Source: a virus
Strand: one strand, 5' to 3'
DNA length: 27,849 nucleotides
IMG/VR virus record: IMGVR_UViG_3300032160_001536
Coordinates: 1-27,849 of that record
Shown here: positions 6,994 to 15,322 of the stretch, one piece after another
Layout: each line of letters starts with the position of its first letter
Numbering within the stretch: the first letter of the stretch is position 1
The notes under the pieces: generated by a model
Told to the model about the DNA's origin: nothing
The model's input: only the letters and a program-made list of their open reading frames with translations
The model's database searches: none
Position numbers and translations under genes: made by a program

Positions 6994-8168
6994 TTCTCTT
7001 CTTCCCAGCGTTGCCATAGGACCTCCTGTCTAATCGCATCTTGCAGACTGCCAGCGAGATTCGCAGTCGTCCGCTCGATTCTGAGGTCAGTTTTGAAGAC
7101 ATCAGCACGCGCAGCCGACTCTATGTAGGCCCCCAAAATGGGGTCCAATTTCACCTTTCCTGGGGCAGCGGGAGCCCCACTAACAAAGGGTATCATTGCC
7201 GCGGCAAGCTTTACAAACTGATCTTCTTTAACCGCACCCAAAGTTATACCGGCCTCTGCAAGTGCGTGCATTTGTTGGACTAATTGCGCTGTCGAGAGAT
7301 GGGTCGGCCCAGGGACAGGGCCCGACTTGAGTTCCAGTTCTCGAAGAGCGTTGAATGGTTCCTTCAGCTTCAAATCCTCTTCATACTCACGGTATAATTC
7401 CCACATCAGCGATTCAACTTCGTCAGTTGGCGCTTCGACCTTGAGCTTAAGGTCGTTTTTTGCCTCTTCCCGGTTTATGGGATGCCCATGGTAAAACAGG
7501 TTCGATTTTAAGTTGTCGATCAGCTGCTCAATCTCATGTTCCTCCGATTCAGCCATGTGCAGTCTAAGAAGCTTCCGCGCCATTAGTCGGGATTGATTAT
7601 GGTGTCTCTGAACGTTTCCTATCGCCAGCGGATGAATCTTCTCTGTGAGCGCGACAAGGGCTTGAACCAGCTCGTCTTCATGGGTTATTCCAACGTCTTC
7701 CTTCACCAACTTGAAGAATGCGGTCACATCCTCAACGCTGATTGGAGCAAGCTGTCCCGGGGCCAGCGGATGGGGCGGATTAAAAATGTTGGCCACCGAA
7801 GGGTCTATCGGACCCAAACAACCCATCTTGTGCATTACAATCTTGTTCGCACCGAGCGCAATGAGGGTCGCAGCACTGAATGCATGCGAAGGGACGAGAA
7901 CGGAAACGTCCTTCGCGTACTGCCGAATTAAGCTTACGATGCGCCAAGGGACTGTGCCAGAGCCACCGTTGCTGTAAATAAAGAGGTCCACCCCCTTCTG
8001 TGCCAGTTGCCGACCTGCCTCCAGGTGGTCGTACATAATTCTGAAGGCATCATCGGCGATTTTAATTTCATGGCCAGGGCGAGTAGACGTAACGTAGGTA
8101 ACTAACAGACGGTGTTCCCTAGCGACCTGCAGCTTTTCGATTAGACTCTTGCGAGTGGCTCGCGACAT
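6990..8168 (-). CDS. ClpP-like serine protease of the SDH (serine dehydrogenase proteinase) family
   Basis: 392 aa with an N-terminal crotonase/ClpP fold. 'DLFIYSNGGSGTVPWRIVSL' (61-80) provides the Gly-rich oxyanion region (SNGG, compare SPGG in ClpP/SppA). 'VPSHAFSAATLIALGANKIV' carries the likely nucleophile S98, followed by the diagnostic 'LGPIDP' (118-123). These features match the SDH_sah family (ClpP/SppA superfamily). The C-terminal 240 residues are helical and charged ('EEHEIEQLIDNLKSN', 'REYEEDLKL'). SDH-type proteins are often membrane-linked, but no transmembrane helix is seen here. The gene has its own promoter-like sequence, is less GC-rich by eye than the virion genes, and interrupts the late operon, so it is probably a moron with a host-interaction or defence role. 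That role is an inference. Confidence 0.8.
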   Translation of the reverse strand: MSRATRKSLIEKLQVAREHRLLVTYVTSTRPGHEIKIADDAFRIMYDHLEAGRQLAQKGVDLFIYSNGGSGTVPWRIVSLIRQYAKDVSVLVPSHAFSAATLIALGANKIVMHKMGCLGPIDPSVANIFNPPHPLAPGQLAPISVEDVTAFFKLVKEDVGITHEDELVQALVALTEKIHPLAIGNVQRHHNQSRLMARKLLRLHMAESEEHEIEQLIDNLKSNLFYHGHPINREEAKNDLKLKVEAPTDEVESLMWELYREYEEDLKLKEPFNALRELELKSGPVPGPTHLSTAQLVQQMHALAEAGITLGAVKEDQFVKLAAAMIPFVSGAPAAPGKVKLDPILGAYIESAARADVFKTDLRIERTTANLAGSLQDAIRQEVLWQRWEEEK

Positions 8169-8188
8169 GTGCGGATCTCCGAGTGCGT

Positions 8189-8217
8189 ACTATATCCGAA
8201 AATGCCTTACGCAGCAA
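8189..8217 (-). promoter_or_regulatory. Sigma70-like promoter of the protease moron
   Basis: On the minus strand, TTGCTG (8217-8212) is separated by 17 nt from TATAGT (8194-8189). This is 4 of 6 matches to the -35 box and 5 of 6 to the -10 box. A start site near 8182 would give a leader of about 14 nt containing GGAG before the ATG at 8168. A consensus TTGACA also occurs further upstream (8263-8258), but its -10 partner is poor. Confidence 0.55.
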
Positions 8218-8340
8218 TCCTAGTACCCATACTCAACAAATAAGTAATTTCCTTAATTGTCAAGGCGTGGTCAGACATCCCTACTGCCATCGTGGGAGTC
8301 ACGCGCCGTGTAGAATTTTAGATTAAACCACCACCCCTTC

Positions 8341-8363
8341 CTGATATCTGATCGCTGACATCT
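8341..8363. repeat. 'gatatctgatcgctga' repeat copy
   Basis: The unit 'ctgatatctgatcgctgaca' belongs to a family of short tandem GATATC/GATCGCTG motifs also present at 12928, 14278, 14649 and 27197. No gene lies between the protease promoter and the hairpin at 8414. Confidence 0.7.
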
Positions 8364-8413
8364 GTTGTCCTGAAGTTGCTTCTCAGGCGTGCCCGGTGCA
8401 CGTTTCATTTTTC

Positions 8414-8450
8414 GGGCGGCGATCCTTCGCCGCCCTGTTTATTTTGCATT
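8414..8450 (+). terminator. Hairpin with a T-rich tail, oriented against the operon
   Basis: A perfect 9-bp stem GGGCGGCGA (8414-8422) / TCGCCGCCC (8427-8435) with a 4-nt loop is followed on the plus strand by TGTTTATTTT. On the minus strand the tail is A-rich. It lies 3 nt beyond the stop of the zinc-ribbon gene, so it may also act as a 3'-end stabiliser there, but its T-tract favours termination of plus-strand (antisense) transcription. Confidence 0.5.
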
Positions 8451-9077
8451 TCCCTTTTCTCTCATCTTCCCCAAATCCAGCGTTGTCTCCGCCTCTCTCG
8501 GCACCAATCCAAACTCCGCCGCCTTCGCCCTGTTTAGAATCGCCCGGCAGGAGCGGCACACGGCCACGCCGGCCTTGATCTTCTCGCCGCAAGCAGGGCA
8601 TTCCGCCTGGGGCTTTGGGTCATACAGCCACGGCTTGTCCAACTTCAATTCCCGCGCCGCGCGCCTCTCCAAGTCCGTGATGAACATCGGATTGTGCGAA
8701 CGCTCCCACTCCAGGTCCGCCGCCTCCACCAATCGCCGGTGAAACGCATCCAGCTTCCTGTGCGCCTCCGCCAGTTCCGCTTCCGTCGGCACCGGCCCGG
8801 CCGCCACAAACACGCCGTGAAAACTCCCTTCGCCGGAATCGCCATTGAGCTCCCGCACCAGATCATCCGCAATCTCCCGCGCGGAAATCGGGAATTCCAT
8901 GGTGCGCTTGTCCCCCAGGTCCATGATGCCCTTGCAGCCATGAATGGGAGTGACCGCGAATGCCTCGCCGGGCTCCGGCGCGCGGATCTCCAGCGAGCCA
9001 AAATAGGTGCGGTGGCGCGGCGGCCACTTTTGCGTGGAGATATTCACCAACGCAACGACATCGTTCTGCGTGTTCAT
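8439..9077 (-). CDS. Hypothetical phage protein with a C-terminal zinc ribbon
   Basis: 212 aa. The main body (about 1-150) contains 'WPPRHRTYFGSLEIRAPEPG' and 'MEFPISAREIADDLVRELNG', a mixed alpha/beta domain I do not recognise. Near the C-terminus, 'CPACGEKIKAGVAVCRSC' is a treble-clef/zinc-ribbon pair of CxxC knuckles 10 residues apart. The start at 9077 (MNTQNDVV) has GAGGAAAAC directly upstream; the extended ORF to 9140 has no such support. It lies between the giant fibre gene and the moron, so it may be a virion or assembly accessory protein. Confidence 0.65.
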   Translation of the reverse strand: MNTQNDVVALVNISTQKWPPRHRTYFGSLEIRAPEPGEAFAVTPIHGCKGIMDLGDKRTMEFPISAREIADDLVRELNGDSGEGSFHGVFVAAGPVPTEAELAEAHRKLDAFHRRLVEAADLEWERSHNPMFITDLERRAARELKLDKPWLYDPKPQAECPACGEKIKAGVAVCRSCRAILNRAKAAEFGLVPREAETTLDLGKMREKGNAK

Positions 9078-9354
9078 GTTTTCCTCATGTTGTTTTCTTG
9101 AACCTGAAATCCGAAGTTGACCCAACGCGCACAAGCGCACCTTCTTTTATTTCAATCGATTGCCCTAGGAGAATCCAACTTCACCCAAGTTGGATTTTAT
9201 CTCCTCATCCACGTCCCAAAATCTGTCATTCCGACCGGAGGGACGGCGCTTTTGGCCGTCCCGGAGCGGAGGAATCCCTCTTAAACTTCGGAATTCAAGT
9301 TGAATTCTGGTGCCAAGGGATGATGGGGTGTATTGCGTTCCGCAAAGCCTGCTT
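9078..9354. repeat. Intergenic hairpin and 'GTCATTCCGACCG' repeat
   Basis: A perfect 10-bp hairpin, AATCCAACTT (9172-9181) / AAGTTGGATT (9187-9196), loop CACCC, is flanked by GGAG and CTCC that can extend it. A GTCATT-type element at 9225-9277 contains the internal hairpin GGACGGC / GCCGTCC. No gene is visible. Confidence 0.75.
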
Positions 9355-12300
9355 CTACTGCATGCGATACTGGATGCTCACATTCGCGTCGGCGGGTGAC
9401 GTTGTACAACCCGCCGCGGCTGTCTGCACGCTCAACGTCAACGCCGTTCCCGCCGCGTAGTTCTGCGCAATGACGCCGGAATCGTTCGCCGCACCGGAGA
9501 TCGTTAAGTTGACGGGTGATGTGCCGTCCGTCAGACGCACCACCGCGTTCGTCGTGCACCCCGCCGGCGCCGTCTTCGCTTGCACCTGCACACGGGTTAC
9601 CGTGACACCCTTATCCGGGGTCCACGTCGCGCCCGTCCACGTCGCAGTTAACGCACCGGGAAGGAAGATGTTTTGTTCGCCGCGAGGAGCAGCCGTGAGG
9701 GCTTCACTTCCCAGATGAAGTTTGTACGTGGAGAGCCCTCCCGCGGAAACGAGCGAAGCCCCGGCTTGGTTTGAGTAGGGTGTGTTGGAGCTGCACCTGA
9801 ACTGGTAGTTGTCCACGACCGTGCCGCCGGGCACAGCCACCTGCGGCATGCTACAACCTGCGTCATTCGGGTTAATCAGTCCACTGTCGCGGTACAGGTT
9901 CAGGCCAACCGCACCCGTAGGGAAGGTTGCCGGGGCTGTCACAGTGATGGTTTGATTGCCGGAAGTCGTGGTCCCCGTAATTGCCGGTCCGACCAGCGTT
10001 TCATTTCCATCCGCGTCCACTGCCGAGAACTGGTAGGAGTGCACCCCCACTGGAACTCCGCCGCCCCCGCTCACCACCGCGCTTTGTGGCGCTGCGGGAA
10101 TACCCATTTGATAAGCGACGTGCGAGGTGTTTTGCAGGCGCGTGTTCCAGTTCAACTGGTCGCTGAATGAGGAAGTGTTATAAGCCACGATTCCGTTGTT
10201 TGCGCCGAGATAGGAACAGGGTGCCCCATAAACTTGCAGGCCGTTATAGTTTGTGCTGGTGCCCACCTCGAAGAGTGGCTGATATCCCGTCGCGCAGGCT
10301 GCGTTGGTAACGACTATACCCACGTTGCCTGCCACGTTCGTCAGGTCAATCGGGGGAGTGGACTGCCCGCCAATCAAGTCCGCGTAGCTGAAGTTGTACA
10401 CGTTGATGTTGAATATGCCGTAGTTGGGATTGTTGACACGAATGGCCGGGATGTAGCCACCCTCCACGAGGAGTTCCGTGAACGCCCAGTGATTCCACGC
10501 GCTGCTCAACACGCCGCAGCCGTCCACCAGAAGTCCTCCATAAATGGAGGTCAGGTAGGTGTAACCAATAGCTGGCAATATAGGAGAAGTCTGCCCCGTG
10601 CCGCAGTTGGTGGTAAACAGCGCCGCAGTTGGCGAACTAAAGTCGTTCGCACTGGTCTGCCAGACGCCGCGTGTCCAGAATCGCCCGAAACCCGACTTGG
10701 CTACATAGACGTTGGAGTTTCCGTTCGTGTTGGTAAGGTACACGTCGTCGTACCGGAAGTCGGTCGGCCCATCGCCGTTCGAGGCCTCGTCCTCGTAGAG
10801 ACAGGTCTGGTAAGGCTGAGCGCATGTGACATTGAGGTTGGCCATGAAATCGTTCGTGGAAGCCTGCCCGTTGATGTAGATCATCGGGTAGGCAAAACCC
10901 GTAACCTGCGTTCTGGCCGCCTCCCAGTAGCCTGAACCAGCCGAAGTAGTTCCGCCCGGACCCCCACGCAACGTCATACCGTGACCAAGTTGTATGGGCG
11001 CGTTCAGCCAAAGCGGACCCTCGAAATCAAACTCTCCTCCGCAACCGGCATTTCCTGCGGGCAGTCCACCGGCGAAGGTGTGAAAAGAGGAAAGCGGCGC
11101 GTAGCTACCAGCTCCGGCGCCCGGCTCCGAAGGCGCGTAGAATATCGCCCCACCCGTGTTTGCCGGAATCGAAGCGCATGCTGCCACGATGGCTGGCCAG
11201 TTGTCGTGCACAACTTTCACGCCAGAAACCGCGTTGCTGGAGGAAGCCGCGAGCGTGAGTGTCGTCGTTCCTCCGCCAGATACGATGCTGGTAGAGAGCC
11301 AGCCGTTCGAGGTCGCTGTAGGAGCCGTCTGCGAAGCGTCGCCGTTGTCGATGTTCGTGGCCAAGGCTCCAAGTCCGCGGTCAAGGAAGTAGCTGTCCTG
11401 ACCCGTCGCCACGCCCACGAGATTGTAGTTGGCCGCGTTGGCGGGCAGCGCGCAAGACCCTCCCGTGCAGCGATAGATGAGATGCTTCAGGACGGTGTAC
11501 GCTGTCGGCGCATTCCATTTCACCGCCACCTGCCCAGCTACGCGAAGGTTGCCGCTTGTTACCGTTCCGCTGGCATCGTTCACGCCGTATTGGTTATAGG
11601 TGATGTTGGTGCCGGAGGCCGAAGTCGTGGTAAACGCGCCCTCGAAACCGGACTGGCCCGTAGTCCCGCTCTGCACTTCAATCTGTGAACCGGAAATGAT
11701 GCTGTTCGCGGCGGTGATGGTCACTACGCCCGAAGCCCGCGCTCCCGCAGTGATGGTGTACGTCTGAATCCCAAGTGTCGCTACCGCATTCGCCACGCTT
11801 CCCGCCGCGCTGCATGCGGTTTTGCCGTTCTGATAGTCCTCGTCCACCACGCAGTAATAGTAGGTGGTCGAGCCGGTCGCCCCCACCGCCGCTGCCGTTA
11901 CGCCCGTAGGCGTCGAAATCGTTGGCGTCGGCCCCGCTCCCAGCACCACAAGCCCCTGCCCATTGGCGAAATCCAGCGCGCTCGCCAGCGTCAGCGTCGA
12001 GGACGATGCCAACATGGTGCCCGTGGTTCCGTTGCGGTAATACGTCGGGCTCATGTACCACCCATACCGCGACAAGTCGTACCAAGGATTCGGCCCCTTG
12101 GTGTGGAAGTCCGCGTCAATATTCTGTGGCGCCGTGAACGTGTTCGGCGTATTTGTCTGCGCTCCGGTACCGCTCGCAATCGGGCCCACTTCCACGCCGG
12201 TGTCATCTTTGTAATACAGCCGCTTGTCCGCCGTCTTCGTGTAGAAGTTCACGGAGCCCGCGCCCGGCGTGCCTGGCGCCGTGCTCTGATTCGTGAGGCT

Positions 12301-12801
12301 CAACGTGCTGCTCGCCAGGTTTCCCACCACCGACGTGCTGCCATTCACCGTCAGGTTGCCGCTAAGGCTCAAGGTAAACGCGTTGATCGCGCCCGTGGAA
12401 GAAATGCTGCTGAACGTTGGCGAAGAGGGATCGCTCGGCAGAATCACATTCGGCAATTGCTTCGTGGTGATCCCGGGGCCGGAGATCTCGATCTCATACT
12501 TCCCCGGCACGGCGTAAAAGCTGTAATTCCCCATGCCATCCGTGACCGTGGGATTAGCTAGCGCCTGGGTCAGCCCCGGATCGGAGTAAATCAGCGCGAG
12601 CGGCGTACACGGCTGCCCGCTCGCCGGCATCGCGCACACCCGCACCCCTGCACCGGCCAGCGGTACCCCGCGCGTGTTGAACACGATGTCGTCTTTGCGC
12701 GACCCCTGCCCCTGCGCCGGTCCCACCACTCCCGGCCACAAGTGCAGCGCCACCGCCAATATCGCCCACAAAATTCCCATACTGACTTTTGATCGTATCA
12801 T
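9355..12801 (-). CDS. Giant fibre-like / beta-helix protein with a signal peptide
   Basis: 1148 aa. Residues 1-31 ('SMGILWAILAVALHLWPGVV' core, Ala-Gln-Gly at the end) form a Sec signal peptide, unusual for a tail protein. Residues 37-120 resemble a carboxypeptidase-regulatory-like beta-sandwich ('GVPLAGAGVRVCA', 'DGMGNYSFYAVPGKYEIEI'). Several Gly/Thr/Ser-rich beta repeats follow. About 560-860 is a right-handed beta-helix candidate of the pectate-lyase type ('GGAIFYAPSEPG', 'GMTLRGGPGG'). A Big/FN3-like segment ('GVHSYQFSAVDADGNETLVG') comes next. The C-terminal 110-aa sandwich has two 'GCTT' motifs. Its position among virion genes suggests a receptor-binding or depolymerase fibre. A secreted cargo protein is the alternative. 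A second ATG, seven codons downstream, would leave a tighter signal peptide. Confidence 0.65.
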   Translation of the reverse strand: MIRSKVSMGILWAILAVALHLWPGVVGPAQGQGSRKDDIVFNTRGVPLAGAGVRVCAMPASGQPCTPLALIYSDPGLTQALANPTVTDGMGNYSFYAVPGKYEIEISGPGITTKQLPNVILPSDPSSPTFSSISSTGAINAFTLSLSGNLTVNGSTSVVGNLASSTLSLTNQSTAPGTPGAGSVNFYTKTADKRLYYKDDTGVEVGPIASGTGAQTNTPNTFTAPQNIDADFHTKGPNPWYDLSRYGWYMSPTYYRNGTTGTMLASSSTLTLASALDFANGQGLVVLGAGPTPTISTPTGVTAAAVGATGSTTYYYCVVDEDYQNGKTACSAAGSVANAVATLGIQTYTITAGARASGVVTITAANSIISGSQIEVQSGTTGQSGFEGAFTTTSASGTNITYNQYGVNDASGTVTSGNLRVAGQVAVKWNAPTAYTVLKHLIYRCTGGSCALPANAANYNLVGVATGQDSYFLDRGLGALATNIDNGDASQTAPTATSNGWLSTSIVSGGGTTTLTLAASSSNAVSGVKVVHDNWPAIVAACASIPANTGGAIFYAPSEPGAGAGSYAPLSSFHTFAGGLPAGNAGCGGEFDFEGPLWLNAPIQLGHGMTLRGGPGGTTSAGSGYWEAARTQVTGFAYPMIYINGQASTNDFMANLNVTCAQPYQTCLYEDEASNGDGPTDFRYDDVYLTNTNGNSNVYVAKSGFGRFWTRGVWQTSANDFSSPTAALFTTNCGTGQTSPILPAIGYTYLTSIYGGLLVDGCGVLSSAWNHWAFTELLVEGGYIPAIRVNNPNYGIFNINVYNFSYADLIGGQSTPPIDLTNVAGNVGIVVTNAACATGYQPLFEVGTSTNYNGLQVYGAPCSYLGANNGIVAYNTSSFSDQLNWNTRLQNTSHVAYQMGIPAAPQSAVVSGGGGVPVGVHSYQFSAVDADGNETLVGPAITGTTTSGNQTITVTAPATFPTGAVGLNLYRDSGLINPNDAGCSMPQVAVPGGTVVDNYQFRCSSNTPYSNQAGASLVSAGGLSTYKLHLGSEALTAAPRGEQNIFLPGALTATWTGATWTPDKGVTVTRVQVQAKTAPAGCTTNAVVRLTDGTSPVNLTISGAANDSGVIAQNYAAGTALTLSVQTAAAGCTTSPADANVSIQYRMQ

Positions 12802-12961
12802 GTGCTTCGCAGTCCTGTAGCTCAGGCCTTCAGGCCTGAGGTTTTTCTCTTGTCATTCCGCGGTGACGAATCCGGTTTCAGTGCTTGCCTCAAGCTCACA
12901 TTCTAAATGCGGCTAGCAGAATCGCTTCCTGATCGCTGATATCTGATCGCTGATATCCCGT
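12802..12961. repeat. Intergenic repeat block with a CTtcAG hairpin and GATATC repeats
   Basis: A perfect palindrome CTCAGGCCT-tc-AGGCCTGAG (12821-12840), preceded by 'tgtag' and followed by 'gtttttctctt', resembles a rho-independent terminator on the plus strand. A near-identical copy lies inside the scaffold gene at 18333-18356. The GATCGCTG/GATATC repeat is at 12928-12957. No gene is seen. Confidence 0.75.
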
Positions 12962-13309
12962 TTACAACAGCTTCCTCGCTGTGATTGAGAGCTGCACAAT
13001 GTCCGTCGTCACGCTGGCCGGATACGCTCCCGCCGTGATCTCTGTCCCGCCTCCAACGAACGCTTTCAACTTCCAGTTATTCAACGCCGTGCCCTGCACC
13101 GGAATGTAATACCCGCTGTTGCCGTTCTGGCTCTCAGCAAACACCTGCACGATCGTGTCCGACGGCAGCTTGTCCGCCACTTGCGTGAAGTCCAGCGTGT
13201 CTCCGCCCGTGGGATAATTTCCCGTGAATGCCAGTGTCGCCACCGCGTACACAAAATTGCTCGCACTCGAGTCCACATTCAACGGACCCAAAGAAATCGT
13301 AATCGCCAT
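12962..13309 (-). CDS. Small beta-rich virion-type protein
   Basis: 115 aa, not assigned to a family. 'MAITISLGPLNVDSSASN' starts a protein dominated by short strands and Thr/Val/Gly, ending 'TTDIVQLSITARKLL'. The ATG at 13309 has GGAGAGGGGTGAGGGG immediately upstream; the ORF extension to 13333 would translate that ribosome-binding site. It lies just downstream of the adaptor, where decoration, tail-completion or minor head proteins are often encoded. A decoration or fibre-base role is possible but unproven. Confidence 0.6.
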   Translation of the reverse strand: MAITISLGPLNVDSSASNFVYAVATLAFTGNYPTGGDTLDFTQVADKLPSDTIVQVFAESQNGNSGYYIPVQGTALNNWKLKAFVGGGTEITAGAYPASVTTDIVQLSITARKLL

Positions 13310-13390
13310 CCCCTCACCCCTCTCCTGGCTCAAAAGCCTCTTGCTGAAAACTCTTTACTTAAAACTTAAAACTGCGAACTGAAAACTGCC

Positions 13391-14113
13391 TCAAAACGGC
13401 GTATACCCGCTCCTCGCCGAAAACGGCCGCCGCCTCCGGCTGCTCTGCTGCTCTCGGCGCACTGCCGCCACGACCAAGTCCTCGATCGCGTCGCTCGCGG
13501 CATCGTCCCACTTCTCCGCCAGCGGGCTGCCCCTCGCCCATCCCGCCAGCGCCGCCGTGGCATACGCCAGCGCTTCCTGGGCATTGCGCACCAGTACCGG
13601 TGAAGTCGCATCCGTGAAATCGGGATACGCTTTCAAGTAGCGCAGCCGGATCTGCGTGTCCTGCGTCGCCCCGATGAACCACAACCCGTCGGCGCGCCAT
13701 TCCCACACGCTCAGCGTGACGTCCTGCACGCGCGAAGGCAGCCCGCCGTGTGTGGTCAGGTCCACCATCTCGTCAAATTCTTGTGCTGAACCGTTGGGTC
13801 TCTCCCACAACTTCAGCGGCACCAGCAGGTCCGTCGGCAGTTGATTCGGCGGCGCGCTGGCATCGCTGATCGACACCTGCAGCGACGCATCCTGTCCCGT
13901 CACTGCGGCCACCACCAGCAACGCATCATCTTGAATGAATCCACCGCCGCCGGCATTCCCAATCGCTCGCTGCACCTTGCGATAAGCCGAATTCAGATAT
14001 GGCAGGAGCAAGGTATCCGTGAACAGGTTCCCCTGTGCATCATTCAGCAGCGACCTCACCAGCGACGTTATCTGTCCCGCCGTGTTATACGCACTCGATC
14101 CCACTACTGGCAT
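13391..14113 (-). CDS. Head-tail adaptor (connector) protein
   Basis: 240 aa. The N-terminal helices 'AGQITSLVRSLLNDAQGNLF' and 'DTLLLPYLNSAYRKVQRAIG' match the opening of phage adaptor/gatekeeper proteins that bind below the portal. 'DLLVPLKLWERPNGSAQEF' and 'IRLRYLKAYPDFTD' form the central strands. 'QEALAYATAALAGWARG' is the late helix, followed by a basic tail ('RREQQSSRRRR'). AGAGGA lies 8 nt upstream of the ATG. Order and size fit a dsDNA-phage adaptor joining portal and tail; the family match is by pattern, not by search. Confidence 0.7.
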   Translation of the reverse strand: MPVVGSSAYNTAGQITSLVRSLLNDAQGNLFTDTLLLPYLNSAYRKVQRAIGNAGGGGFIQDDALLVVAAVTGQDASLQVSISDASAPPNQLPTDLLVPLKLWERPNGSAQEFDEMVDLTTHGGLPSRVQDVTLSVWEWRADGLWFIGATQDTQIRLRYLKAYPDFTDATSPVLVRNAQEALAYATAALAGWARGSPLAEKWDDAASDAIEDLVVAAVRREQQSSRRRRPFSARSGYTPF

Positions 14114-14334
14114 AGTTTTGTTCCTCTACGGGATTTCCTCCCGCTCAACTCGGTCTTCTTTGTTTTTCCCTCTTGCGCCACCTTACTCATGATCTTGAGG
14201 GTGCCCCATCCTTCGCGTTTTTGGCGAAGGGTGGGCTCTTACGTTCTAGCGCCGCGGATTGCTTGCTCTTCGCTTCTTGATAACTGATATCTGATCGCTG
14301 ATATCCGCCTACTGCCAGCGCAACCCGTGCCTCA
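14114..14334. repeat. Intergenic repeat block
   Basis: The element 'cttgagggtgccccatcctt' continues through TCGCG-tttttgg-CGAAGG to 'gtgggctcttacg' at 14194-14243. Its relatives at 17442 and 25249 share both arms with different loops. A GATATC/GATCGCTG repeat lies at 14278-14306. No gene is seen. Confidence 0.75.
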
Positions 14335-14559
14335 CTACTCTTCCGGCAACGGCGACTTCTGCAGATACGCCGCCACGCCGATCACCGCGTTGATCAACGC
14401 CGCAGCCGCTCCAATCCTGACTGTCGCTCCCATCCCCGCCTGCAAATTAAAATGTGCTGGATCGATGCCCACCGCCGCCAGCCCGGTCAGTACGCCGCCC
14501 GCAGCTCCGCTGATTCCCGCCGCGACAATTCCCCTGAGCCAAATCTGAAATCGCGTCAT
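14335..14559 (-). CDS. Small membrane protein, holin candidate
   Basis: 74 aa beginning 'MTRFQIWLRGIVAAGISGAA' with two predicted hydrophobic segments, about 8-30 ('LRGIVAAGISGAAGGVLTGL') and 45-66 ('ATVRIGAAAALINAVIGVAA'). A short polar link and the acidic C-terminus 'LQKSPLPEE' complete it. Size and topology fit class II holins. No strong Shine-Dalgarno is visible (ACGGGTGTG upstream). The reading frame stays open far upstream, but the ATG at 14559 gives the sensible N-terminus. The transglycosylase gene is 14 kb away, so a lysis partnership is inferred, not shown. Confidence 0.55.
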   Translation of the reverse strand: MTRFQIWLRGIVAAGISGAAGGVLTGLAAVGIDPAHFNLQAGMGATVRIGAAAALINAVIGVAAYLQKSPLPEE

Positions 14560-14714
14560 AGACACACCCGTAGCAATCCACAGAATTTCCTGTCTGCGTC
14601 TCTTATGTGCAGGGCCCGTCCTTCTCAGACGGCCGTCTTTCTCTTCGCTTCCTGATCTCTGATCGCTGACATCTGATCGCCGAAAACTGATATCTTCAGC
14701 CTCAGGCCTGAAAC
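14560..14714. repeat. Intergenic GATCGCTG repeats
   Basis: 'cctgatctctgatcgctgac' continues into further GATCGC/GATATC units (14649-14695), and an AGCCTCAGGCCTG half-palindrome follows at 14698-14710. No gene is seen. Confidence 0.6.
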
Positions 14715-15308
14715 CTACGCCACGGTCACAAACGGCGCCCCGTGCAGCGCCGGCGCCGCATCGTCCATCAACGTGTACGCCCACTCCTCGTATTCCCGCT
14801 CTTCCCGCGCCGCTCTCTCGTACAACATCCCGCGCTGCTTCGCCTTCGGGAAACGCCTCGCCCACTCGATCGCCCGCGCCACGTGCTCCACAAGCGTCGG
14901 TGTCAACTGCACAAACTCGCCCTTCGGACCTTGCAGCGTAAAACAATGCTCGTATTCGCCCCGCTCTGGATACGGGCCAAGCGCGGGCACACTCACTCCA
15001 TTCGCAGTGTCCACCGTCTTCGCGTACCACTCCCGCGGCGGTCCATACGTTTCCGGAGGCACCCAGCGTTCCACGTGCCAACGGTTCACCTGCGGATACT
15101 TCGGCTCCAGTCGCAATTCCACCACTTCCCGCACCAGATCCCCGTGTGTGTCGCGGTCCTCAAACTTCCCGCCAATCCACGCCAACCTGTTCCAGCCCCA
15201 AATCACGCGATAATTGGCCTCGCCAAACCGATTCCGCCCGCCCGCCATTTCTAATCGCCGCGCCACCTCTCCCGGCGTCTCATGTATTTCTCGAACGAAC
15301 TCGATCAT
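14715..15308 (-). CDS. Hypothetical phage protein
   Basis: 197 aa from the ATG at 15308 ('MIEFVREIHETPGEVARRLE'). The body contains 'YRVIWGWNRLAWIGGKFEDR', 'YPQVNRWHVERWVPPETYG' and a charged helix 'RAAREEREYEEWAY'. It is rich in Trp, Tyr, Arg and Glu and has no signal peptide or membrane segment. No family was recognised. The extended ORF to 15362 adds a Cys-containing tail that lies over the start of the divergent HNH gene, so the internal start is preferred. The ribosome-binding site is weak. It sits in the virion block downstream of the capsid gene, interrupted from it by the HNH insertion. Confidence 0.6.
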   Translation of the reverse strand: MIEFVREIHETPGEVARRLEMAGGRNRFGEANYRVIWGWNRLAWIGGKFEDRDTHGDLVREVVELRLEPKYPQVNRWHVERWVPPETYGPPREWYAKTVDTANGVSVPALGPYPERGEYEHCFTLQGPKGEFVQLTPTLVEHVARAIEWARRFPKAKQRGMLYERAAREEREYEEWAYTLMDDAAPALHGAPFVTVA

Positions 15309-15322
15309 GTTATATATCGCTC

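Noticed and set aside
14560-15081. Upstream extension of the holin-like frame
   Set aside because: It overlaps the 197-aa gene in another frame, and its Gly/Arg-rich sequence has no membrane or domain features.
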